From Hansfordia pulvinata (Eukaryota > Ascomycota > Sordariomycetes > Xylariales), in the NCBI GenBank assembly GCA_006538405.1, contig BJKQ01000011.1, positions 1,055,501 to 1,119,500 of the forward strand: a DNA stretch of 64,000 nt, read 5' to 3'. Position 1 is the stretch's first letter; each line of letters begins with the position of its first letter. This document shows, one piece after another, positions 11,156-20,700 of this stretch. The position numbers and the translations under genes are program-made. The notes beneath the pieces are model-generated. The model was not told the DNA's origin. It ran no database searches and saw only the letters and a list, made by a program, of their open reading frames with translations.

Positions 11156-12470
11156 CTACGACATTGTCGACGGCACGACGTCCAGCCGCCGGCACAGCTC
11201 GAGGACGGACCTCCTGGCGCGCGCGGCCATCTCCTCGGGCCCGTGCCCTTCCTCCTCGGTCTCGGCCAGGAAGCCCTCGAGCGACACCCAGCCGCGCCAG
11301 CCCCAGTCGAGCAGCCAGGCGCGGGCGGCCTCGGCGACGGGGAAGTAACCCGGCTCCTCGAGGGGGAAGGGCCTGGCGCCGCGGGACCACGCGAGGCGGT
11401 CGTCGCGGACCTCGAGCCCCGCGAAGAGCGGCGAGTCGTCCGCCAGCGGCGGGTCGAACCTCGACGCGTCCGAGAGCTGCACGTACCCGACCAGCTCGTG
11501 CGGGCAGCTGCAGCGGCGGCCGGAGGCGGAGGTGGGCTGCTCCGCGCCGGTGGTGGTGGTGGTGGTGGTGGTGGTGGTGAACCCGGCCATGGACTTTTCG
11601 AGGGCCTCGTCGCCCCCGGGGAGCACGCCGCTGCCGCCCCGGGGCGACCGCGGGTCGCCCCACAGGCGGGCGTGGACGTGGAACGAGTCGAGGCAGACGC
11701 GGAAGTTGGGCCGCCCGACGGCGCGCGCCAGGCGCACGGCGTCCTGCCACGTCGCGTTCCACGCCGCGAAAGCCACGGCCTCGTACGCGATGCCCATCAC
11801 CCCCGCCACTTTCCCTCCTCCTCCTCCGCCCGCGGCATCGTACACGCTCACCGCGGCGGCCTCGTCGGCCAGCGCGCGCAGCTCCGGGACCACCACGTCG
11901 TCGTCGCCCACGCTCCTCCCAACACCATCACCACCACCACCAACTGAAGAAGATGATGGCGACGACGACGTCTCTGCGGCCGGGAGGAACTGCGACGGCA
12001 CCTGCACCCACCCGGCGCCCGCGGCGGCCGCGAGCTGGAACCACTCGCGGGCGACGGCGAGGCGGGCCTCGAGACTGGCGCCGCCGACGCAGCCCTCGAA
12101 GTTCTTGAGCGGGTTGAGGGACAGCACCGTCAGGCCCAGGGAGGCGCACAGCTTGCGGACGCGGCGGGCCGAGCGCAGGAGGTCCTCGTGGGTGGGAGGG
12201 CCAGCGCCAGCGCCAGCGCCAGCGCCAGCGCCAGCACCGGTCAGAGGAGGAGGAGGAGGAGGAGGAGGAGGGGGGGAGCAGTCGGGGGGGTTACTGGCGG
12301 CGGCGGCGGCGGCGGCGACAGCGTGCGCGACCAGGTCGGCGTGGACGAGCTCGATGCCGGAGAAGCCGTTGGCGGCGGCGGCGGCGAGCTTGCGCTCCAG
12401 GGTGTGCGAGGGTGCTTGCCAGGGAGACGGTGCAGACTGCCCACTTGTTGGGTAGGTGTTGGGGTGTCAT
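11156..12470 (-). CDS. 3-dehydroshikimate dehydratase-like enzyme (xylose isomerase-like TIM barrel), two N-terminal frame breaks
   Basis: The family (Neurospora qa-4, Aspergillus qutC) converts 3-dehydroshikimate to protocatechuate with a divalent metal in the cytosol. Family-typical stretches, in order: NKWAVCTVSL, LERKLAAAAANGFSGIELVH, KLCASLGLTVLSLNPLKNFEG, VMGIAYEAVAF, VCLDSFHVHARLWGDP, YVQLSDASRFDPPL, GYFPVAEAARAW and WRGWVSLEGF. The metal and substrate residues expected in IELVH, CLDSFH, YVQLSD and VSLEGF are present. The start is ATG 12470. Between it and LERKL the frame changes twice within ~10 bases (about 12419-12421 and 12410-12413), each time as if one base were lost; with both restored the protein is 438 residues. 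Low-complexity inserts include a ten-codon Thr run (11549-11578) between the metal-site strands and a Pro plus Ala-Gly repeat near residue 60. The permease and dehydrogenase next door support a quinate/shikimate role. Confidence 0.8.
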
Positions 12471-13265
12471 TTCTTTTATTTATTTATTTTCTCTCTTGGT
12501 TTTGAGTCAATCCGAGGCGTTGTTGGTGACGGTCATGGGTGTCGTGTCGCGCGTTCCGTGGAGATGCGGCAATTGGACGAGGCTGTCTCTGCTGCGTCTG
12601 GCGCGGTGACTCGGATTCTCGGTTGCTCGGATTGGTGGCTTGCCCGGGGGTTCCTCGAGAGTTCGAATCCAGGCAGGTCTTTTCTTTTTTTCTAGGAACG
12701 TGCGCGCGCGTGACCCGCGGTCAAAATACTTGGCATGGGGCCCGTGGAACATGGGAAAGCGGGATAGGGATCCCTCGCGACAGCCGCCGGGGTGAAGGTT
12801 TATCCTGAAGGGGGGGGATTGGCCAGGTTTGAGGCACCCGGCCAAGACCCCGGGACGCCGTGGGCTTCTCCGCGTCTGAGCGTTGGGATGAGGGGAAGGG
12901 GAAGCGCGGAGGGGGGAGGGAGAATGGGGTAAACTAAGGGCGGTAGTGCGGGGGGATGGGGGGAGGGATGAGCATCCGTCCAAATGTGCGAGCGGGCGCA
13001 CGATAATGATCATGAGAAGACAGACGATGAGAGAAAGACGCCGATGCCTCGGGACTCGATGGTGCCCTGTCTTTCCGGATCATGAGTATCGGCGAGATCC
13101 GAAGTGCACGAGTCTAGAAACGGGCGTCATCATGGCACCACTAGACTCAAATTTCAGTGCCCTGTATTCTACTCTATATACCGTATTCACCATGCCATCA
13201 GGAGAAGAGAGATTGGGGGGAAAACAAAAGGAATAAAAACCCCGAGAACTTCCTGCCTGCCCGCC
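12471..13265. other. Intergenic between the dehydratase-like gene and the SDR gene
   Basis: About 800 bases upstream of the leftward dehydratase and downstream of the leftward SDR gene. It should contain the dehydratase promoter. I looked for the Neurospora Qa-1F inverted site (GGRTAA...TTAYCC) and found only an isolated half-site near 12810. Nothing else was recognised. Confidence 0.45.
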
Positions 13266-14260
13266 TTAAAAACTAACACACCCGCCGTCAATCTTGATGA
13301 AGCCGCCGGTGACGAACCTGGAGTCGTCGCTGGCGAGGAAGGCGACGACGCCGGAGACGTCGTCGACCTGGGCGAAGCGGCCGAGGGGCACGCCGCGCCT
13401 CAGCTCGTCGAGCTTGTCCGGGCTCCAGGTCTGGCGGAACATGGGCCCGTCGACGCCGGACGGGTGGATGGTGTTGACGCGGATGCCCTTGGGCCCCAGC
13501 TCGGCGGCGGCCGTCAGCGCCAGCCCGCGCAGCGCGAACTTGCTGCCCGAGTACAGGATCAGGCCCGGGGTGCCGCGCAGGCCGGCGATCGAGGAGGTCA
13601 GGACGATGCTGCCGCCGCCGCCGCCGTCGGTCATGGCTTTGGCCGAGTGCTTGATCCCGAGGAAGGCTGGTTGTTTTTGTGCTTGTTAGTGATGATGATG
13701 ATGATGATGATGATGATGGGATACCTCGGGGGTGTAAGAAAAGACGGACCCGACTTGACATTGACGTTCATGACGCGGTCGTAGCTCTCCTCGGTCGTGT
13801 CGGAGATGCTGGTCGAGGCGTAGCTGACGCCGGCGTTGAGGAACGCGCAGTCGAGGCGGCCGAAGCGGTCGACCGTCGCGCGCGTGTACGCCTCGACGTC
13901 GGCCTCGCTGGTCACGTCGGCGCGGTGCGTGGCGACGCGCGAGTCGAGGAGCGAACTGCCGTTGTTATCTTTGTCGTCGACGTCGTCACCGCCGCCGCCC
14001 TCCTTGCTGCCCCCTTCTTCCGCCGCCGCCTCCCCCTCCTCCCGCTCCCGCCTCAGAATGTCGTCGAGCTTCCGGCGGGCGGCGTCGAGGGCGTCGCCGC
14101 TGATGTCGACGAGGCTGAGGCTGGCGCCCTCACGCAGCAGGCGGCCCGCCGTCTCGAGCCCGATGGCGCCGCCGGCCCCCGTGATCAGGGCCACCTTGCC
14201 GCGCAGGCGCTTCGCGTCCAGGGGCGCCGGGGGCGGCATCGTCATGGTGGACTGGGCCAT
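13266..14260 (-). CDS. Classical short-chain dehydrogenase/reductase (SDR)
   Basis: Exons are 14260-13750 and 13666-13266 (303 residues). The intron 13667-13749 has donor GTCCGT, a CACTAAC branch point and a CAG acceptor, and carries a (GAT)9 microsatellite. Near residue 28 is the cofactor-binding TGAGGAIG. Later come LNAGVS, the catalytic Ser in LTSSIAGL, the YSGSK motif (catalytic Tyr and Lys) and the PxG-like HPSGVDGP. The end, GGFIKIDGGC, is typical of classical SDRs that oxidise a secondary alcohol with NAD(P). A Glu/Gly/Asp-rich insertion of about 45 residues sits between the second and third strands, where NAD/NADP preference is usually decided. The substrate cannot be read from sequence. 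The position between a dehydratase-like enzyme and a quinate-type permease suggests a cyclic polyol or acid. Its promoter is shared with the divergent permease. Confidence 0.85.
13691..13717. repeat. (GAT)9 microsatellite in the SDR intron
   Basis: Nine perfect GAT units inside the intron of the dehydrogenase gene, so length change would not alter the protein. Confidence 0.9.
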
Positions 14261-14705
14261 TTTCGGGGTCTCTTTTGTTCTGTGCTTTTTTTTTCTTTGT
14301 TTTTTTTTTTTTTTTACCTTTCACGGGGAGTGAGAGAGAAGGGGAGGGGAGAGGTGGTAATACCCAGCAAGGAAATCACAAGATTGACTTTCTTTTCTCT
14401 GCGTGTAGCACGAGCACAATGCACTCGTCCCAGCTACCTGCCTACTACCTTATCGGCGTAGTAGTTTATAAGTGAGCGAAACTCGGTCCACAGCGGATGC
14501 CACGAGCACCCCACGCCTTGCGCCTTGGAAGCGCGAGAGCGGGACCGGAGGATCTACCTAGTTAGCGAGCTGTCGTGATTGTGAGGGCGAGCGACTCGTC
14601 CCCACGGGGTGAGACCCCACCCTAAGCCTGTCCACCCCGGAAGAGAGATGGATACCAGACTCGCAGGTGGGTGGGTGGGTAGATAGACACTCAAAGACGA
14701 AAAGC

Positions 14706-14769
14706 GAGACAGAGAGACAGAGAGACAGAGAGACAGAGAGACAGAGAGACAGAGAGACAGAGAGACAGA
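14706..14769. repeat. Eight perfect copies of the 8-mer GAGACAGA
   Basis: 64 bases of uninterrupted octamer repeat in the SDR/permease intergenic region, followed by imperfect copies. Confidence 0.92.
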
Positions 14770-15379
14770 CAGAGAAAGAGGGAGGCAGAGACGGATATTC
14801 CCTTAGCCACTCGGCAGCCGTCCGTGTCAGCCTCCTCTCCGCTCCCCTCGTCTCCCATCTCCCATCTCCCATGTCCTCGACGGAAACCACCTACTCGTAC
14901 GTCGAAGCAGGGGTCTCTGGGCCTAACCGCAAGTCTGCCAGCACAGCAGGCAGGGGTTTTCCCTTGGTGCCCCCTCTTCTCCTTCGACTCGCTCGCCCCG
15001 TGTTCTCCGCATTCCGCCAACCCCCCCGCTTCCCCGGTTCCCGTTAGTCTCGTCGTGGTGGTCGGATCTGGGGTCCCGCTCCGGGGTCTGGGCTGGAATG
15101 GGCGTTCGGCGGGGGATCCCGACGATTCGAGCGCGCGCGTGTTGCTCTAACTATGTACCACCTAATAATCACTAGTAATAAGGCACACAGGCCCGTGAGC
15201 TGCTGCTGCTGCTGCCGCTGCTGCTGCTGGCCCCCGTGATTCCCCGGAACTGCGATTTTCCTCGGGGCGGGTCCGGGGTTGAACCGGGTCTGGGGAGATT
15301 TGGAGGGATTGGGGAGAGAGACACGGGCTCGACTATTTCTTTCGCGATCCGGTCGCTTTTGTGCTCGACCGTTAAATCA

Positions 15380-15382
<3 letters not shown>

Positions 15383-15414
<32 letters not shown>
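15383..15414. repeat. (TGTC)8 microsatellite
   Basis: Perfect tetranucleotide repeat about 160 bases upstream of the permease start, so probably in its promoter or leader. Confidence 0.9.
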
Positions 15415-15417
<3 letters not shown>

Positions 15418-15574
15418 GTCTCCGTTTTTCTGTCGCCAAACCGGATGAGAGGTTCTCGATTCTATCTCCCTCACAACTCTGACTGAGCAGCCACTCGAGC
15501 CGGAACGGCAGAAACAGCCCACCAATAAAAAGAGGAAGAAAAAAAAAACCGAAAAAAAGAAGAAGAAATCGGCC

Positions 15575-17480
15575 ATGAAGAACCCCTTCAAGCTCGAGCG
15601 CGACCCTCTGGCGCGCGAGCCCGACGCCATCTACGGCTACCGGCCGTATCTGCTGGCCTTTTCCGCCGCGTGGGTGAGTCTTGGATGAGAAGACCTACCA
15701 CCACCACCACCACCACCACCACCACCACCATGATGAGATGGGCAAGCTGACTGACTGACTGACTGACTGACCAGGCTTCCGCCATGTACGGCTACGACTC
15801 GGCCTTCATCGGCGGCACGCTCAGCCTGCCCTCGTTCACGCGCACCTTTGGGCTGGACGGCAAGTCCAAGGCCGAGGTGTCCGCCCTGTCCTCCAACATC
15901 GTCTCAACCTTCCAGGCCGGCGCCTTCTTCGGCTGCATCCTGGGCTTCTTCAGCGCCGAGCGCTTCGGCCGCAAGCCCGTCATCATGGGCTCGGCCGTCG
16001 TCTTCTGCGTCGGCGTCGTCCTGCAGATGATTGGCGAGATTGGTCTGCTGTGTGAGTCCCCCCCCCCCCCTAGATAGTGAAGAAGAGAATAAGTTGAAGA
16101 AAAGAAAGTAAAAAAGAAAGAAAGACTAATACCTGGCAGACGGCGGCCGCGCGCTGACGGGCCTGGCGATCGGCGCCTCGTCGACCATGATCCCCATCTT
16201 CATCGCCGAGTGCAGCCCGGCGCTGATCCGCGGGCGGCTGGTGGGCATCTTCGAGATCATGCTGCAGGTGGCGCTGGTCTTTGGGTTCTGGGTCAACTAC
16301 GGCGTGGCGCGCAACATCTCCCCCGAGGGCAGCAACGCGCAGTGGCACATCCCCGTGGCGGTGCAGTTCATCCCCGCGGGCCTGCTGCTGGCCACGATGC
16401 CGTTCGTCATCGAGAGCCCGCGCTGGCTCGTGTCCAAGGGCCGCCTGGCCGCGGCCCGCCGCGCGCTGTCGTGGGTGCGCCACCTGCCGGCGGACCACGC
16501 GTACGTCGACGCCGAGATGGCCGAGATCCAGGAGAGCATCACGCACGAGATCGAGGCCAGCGGCGGGGGCAAGCGGTCGACGGTGCAGATCTTCCGCGAG
16601 CTGGGCGCCCGGGGCATCCGCGGCCGCGTCGGCGTCAGCGTCATGCTCATGCTGCTGCAGAACCTGACGGGCATCAACGCCATCAACTACTACTCGCCCA
16701 CCCTGCTCAAGTCCATCGGCTACAGCGGCACCAGCGTCGGCCTGCTGGCCACCGGCGTCTACGGGCTGGTCAAGATGATCACCACGGTCGTCTTTAGTAC
16801 GTGGCTCTCTACTCTCCCTCGCCCTTTTCTTTCTTTCTTCACCAGACGTTCAGGACTTACTGACTCTCCGAAAAACAGTGGTCTTCTTCGTGGACCGCTT
16901 CGGCCGGCGTCCCGCGCTGCTGGTCGGCGCCGCGGGCGCCATGGTGGCCATGTTCTACCTGGCGGGCTACTCTTCGCTGTCGGGCTCGTTCGACCGCGCC
17001 CCCGCCGCGGACGCGGGTAGCCGAGCCGCCCTGGCCATGATCTACATCTACGCCATCTTCTACGGCTTCAGCTGGAACGGGATCCCGTGGATCTTCGCCT
17101 CCGAGGTCCTGCCCAACCGCGTGCGCACCCTGGGAATGATGTGCGCCGTCTGCATGCAGTGGCTGGCCCAGTTCCTCGTCGTCTACAGCCTCCCTTACAT
17201 GGTCACGGGCATCAAGAGCGGCACCTTCATCTTCTTCGGCGCCTGCACCGTCGCCGCCTTCCTCTTCGCCTACCTGTTCGTCCCCGAGACGAAAGGGGTA
17301 GCCCTCGAGGACATGGACCTACTGCTCGGCGCCGACGCCCCGCTGCTCGCCGTCCCCGCCCGCAGGAGGTACCTCGAGGCCAAGCGCAACGGCCTCACCG
17401 CCGCCGTCGTTCACCGCGTCGAGGGCAAGGCCGCCGGCGCCGGCGGGCCCGCGGCCGAGCACGTCGAGAATGAGGTGTAG
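15575..17480 (+). CDS. Quinate permease-type MFS transporter (sugar porter family)
   Basis: Exons are 15575-15673, 15775-16051, 16140-16796 and 16879-17480 (544 residues). Donors are GTGAGT, GTGAGT and GTACGT; acceptors are CAG; GACTAAT is the branch in intron 2. About twelve membrane segments are expected. The first loop region reads MYGYDSAFIGGTLSLPSF, close to Neurospora qa-y and Aspergillus qutD. Sugar-porter signatures follow: FGRKP, RGRLVGIFEIM, ESPRWL, LLQNLTGINAINYYSP, DRFGRRP and PETKG. These proteins import quinate or related hydroxy acids/sugars by proton symport at the plasma membrane. Intron 1 carries (ACC)11 and (CTGA)6 repeats and intron 2 a C run. The frame is intact, unlike several neighbours. 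Quinate is the best substrate guess from the first-helix sequence and context; sugars cannot be excluded. Confidence 0.87.
15697..15770. repeat. (ACC)11 and (CTGA)6 microsatellites in intron 1 of the permease
   Basis: ACC units occupy 15697-15729 and CTGA units 15747-15770. The second runs almost into the splice acceptor and can also supply branch-like CTGAC words. Confidence 0.9.
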
Positions 17481-17740
17481 ACGGGCGGGGCGAGGCACGG
17501 ATCTCCCGGGGGCAGTGTTCTGCTTGCAGCTTAGGTTAGGGGGAGGTTTAGATTAGACAGTTCTGCCGTCCGAGACATATCGATAAATAAATCCTTGATC
17601 ACATTCAGTAGTGGGAGCAGGCCGTTGTAGTGAGATTTTTTGAGCAGGACTCGATTCTTCGACGGTGCGTCTGTAGGGCCCCGGGACGACGATACTCGGA
17701 CCTTAATTTGCGACGCACGCCAACACGGCGTCCCAGCATA

Positions 17741-20700
17741 TCAGCGTGAAAGAAGGCGAATGCCTAATATTTCAAGACTCGGCTGAATCTGCCAGCCATG
17801 CCATGCCCCCATTAAACCCCGTCCTCGTCCCTTTCCCCTATCACACTCCGTCCTCGTCCCTTTCCCCCAATCACAGCCCGTCCTCGTCCCCCTCTCCCTC
17901 CCCCCCCTCCCCATCCCCCTCAAACCAACCCCCCTCCCCCGGCTCCCGCACCGGCTGCCCGGCCGGCTGGGATGCCCGGACCCGCCCAGCTCCCGCAGCA
18001 GGCGTCCCAGGCTCTCCACTAGCGGTGGCGGCGGCGGCGGCGTCGTCTCCTCCGTCTCCTCCTCCGAGTGGTGGTGGTTGCCGCGCAGGACGCCGCGGGC
18101 GACGGCGAGGACGCCGCTCGGGCTGGACAGCGGCTGGATCTCTACCGCCGCAGACCTGCCTCTCCTCGCCGTGGCGGTAGTGGCTGTGGCTGTGGTGGCG
18201 GCGATGCCGGGAACGCCGCTGCCCAGCTGCAGGAAGGCGCGTGTCGCGCGCGTGGGGGCGCCGGAGAGGTCGATTGCGTCTCTGTCCCGGCTCCTGGGTC
18301 GGGGGTGGGGGTGGGGGTGGGTTTGTGCTGTTGACGTCGAGGTTTGGTGGTGGTAGTGCGAGGTAGAAGAGGAGAAGGTTGAGGAAGAGGAGGGGTGTGA
18401 GTAGGAGGACGAGCAGGTAGAGGGGCCGAGGCGGAGGCGGAGGCGGAAGACGAAGAAGGGGAAGGGGAAGTGGAAGAACGGGGGGAAGAAGCAGACGTAG
18501 CATGAGGAGGAGGAGGAGGAGGAGGAGGAGGAGGAGGAGGAGGAGGAGAAGGAGGAGAAGCAGACGACGGCGACGACGACGGCGACGGCGACTCGACCAG
18601 CAGCCCGTACGCCCACAGCGCCAGGGCCGCAAAGTAGACGGCGGTGGCGTGGAAGCCGCGCAGCGACCCGGGCGCCATCGCGCGCGCGTGCCGGAGCACC
18701 TGCGCCGCGTGCCACGCCGCGCGCCGCGCCGTCTCGTTGCTGCTTCTTCTTCTCTTGTGTCTGCCCCTGCTGCTGCCGCTCCCCTCCTCCTCCGGCGGTG
18801 GTGGCGGTGGTCCTCCGCCTCCTCCTCCTCTCCTGCCCGTCGTCGCCGCCGAGCTTCTTCGTGTCGTCTTCGTCGTCCTCCCGCTGCTGCTGCTGCTGCT
18901 GTTGTTAGCCCCTGAAGATGCCGACGTGGACGACGGTGCTGGCGCCACTGACGGCGGTGGTGGTGGTGGTGTGGCCCCCCACTCGGCCTCGAGCGCCGCC
19001 GCGACGCGCACCGCCTCGTCCTCGCCGTACTTGCCCGCGAACCGCTGCAGCTCGTCCAGCGAGACGTGCAGCGCCAGCATAAAGAGCTCGCCCGCGGCCT
19101 GGGTGTGGTGGTGGTGCTGCTGCTGCTGTTGTTTCTGCCGCTGCCTCCCTCCTCGCGTCTTTCTCCCGCCGCTGCTCTTCTGGTGGTGGTGGTGGTGGTG
19201 GTGGTGGTGATGAAGGCCCTTGCCCGCACTCAGCTCAACCCGGTCGTCATCATACCCATCATCCTCCTCTCCGTCATCGTCGTCGTCGTCGTCATCTACC
19301 GCCGCCCCCGCCAGGAACCCGGCCAGGTCACGGTACAGCTCCTGGTGCTGCGAGCCGAGCCACAGGCTGTGCGGGGAGGAGGCCACCGCCGCCGCCGCCG
19401 CCGCGACATCCCCCCCACCACCACCGCCACCGCCGCAGCGGCGCCAGCGCCCGCGCAGGTCGAAGAAGCGCACCGCCTCGCGGTAGGCGGCCACCTGGCC
19501 CCAGTACGCGTGGGCCAGGACGGCGCGGCACAGCGGGGCGTCGACGAGGGCCTCGAGGACGTCGAGGACGGCCGGGGCGTGCAGGACGTCGGAGACCCGG
19601 GGCACCACCATCACCACTGCTGTGCTGTCGTTGGCGTGGCTGTGGTAGTGGTGGTGGTCTTCTTCGGGGGTGGTGGTAAAAAATGGCCGAGGAGAGGAAG
19701 CCGCATACGTGTGTTGTTGTTCTTGTTGCTGCTGCTGCTGCTTGTGCAGGTACGCCTCGCGCCAGGCCTCGGGCGTCGGGGCCTCCCACAGGTCGCGCGA
19801 GGAGGGCAGGCTGAAGCACAGCTCGGTGTAGGAGATGAGCGGGTTCTTCTGCAGGCTGGCCGAGGACTGCATGTCGTGGATGAAAAGGTGGAGGACCAGG
19901 CTGTTGGTTTTTTTGAGAAGAAGGGGGAGTCAGACTTGGTGGACTTGGGAGATGCGTTGGAAAGAAAGGGGGGTTGGAGGAGAGAGAGAAGGAGAGAAGA
20001 ATAATAAGACCAGAAAAAGAAAGAGACGGGAAAAAAAAAAAAGACAGTAAACTCACCGCTTGTACGACTCTCTGTGAATGAAGCGCTGCCACTTGGCGGC
20101 CAGCGCCTCGGCGAGTCGGACGCCGCCGGCACGAGGGACGGAGAGTCGGCCGGGGCGGAGAAGGTGCCGGCCCGCCGGAGCATCTACAAAATACGAACAG
20201 GCGGAGGAGTCAGTGGTTGATGAGAGAAAGTAATTGCTATACTGCGCAAGCGCACGAGATGTCCCCCCGAAAAAGGAGAAGGGGAAGAAGAAGAAGGAGA
20301 AGTAGAAGAAAGCCTACAGTGACAAGGGGCAGCAGGAAGCTCTCGGCAATCTCCATCTTGCGCTTGAAGCCGCTCCACAGCCCGACGTCGATGACGAGCA
20401 TGTACGCCTGCAGCGTCTTGAGGTCCCGGGTGAAGACGTTGGCCGACTCGAACTGAGCGGAATGGATCACGGTGTATTGTCAGTCAGCCAGTCTTTTCCA
20501 AGTCAACGGAAAACAGAGAGAGAGAGAGAGACAGAGAGAGTAAGTCTCACCTGGTCCGCCAGCGCAGCCCTCGTGACCTCGACCAGCGCCAGCCCGAACC
20601 GCCACACGCTCGGGTGGTGGTGCGGGGCGGCCGCGGCGCCCGACGAGACGACGGCGCCCAGCAGCGTCGCGGGCGTCCCCGCCGCCGCCGCCGGGTCGAA

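Larger units (their letters stand above)
14261..15574. other. Divergent promoter region between the SDR and the permease, with stacked microsatellites
   Basis: About 1.3 kb between two genes transcribed outward, so both promoters lie here. T-rich and A-rich tracts sit beside the start codons (about 14286-14320 and 15530-15565). Two long microsatellites lie between. No gene is supported. Confidence 0.55.

Noticed and set aside
10417..11580. 387-residue Arg/Ala/Gly-rich frame on the plus strand
   Set aside because: It overlaps YAE1 and the dehydratase in the wrong frame and has no family resemblance; high GC content keeps it open.
14706..14769. Regular 8-base repeats considered as a CRISPR-like array
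   Set aside because: No spacers and unit too short; it is a plain microsatellite in a eukaryotic genome.
17871..19229. 452-residue Arg-rich frame on the minus strand
   Set aside because: It is a shifted reading of the regulator's repeat-rich exon; the correct frames carry the fungal transcription-factor segments.
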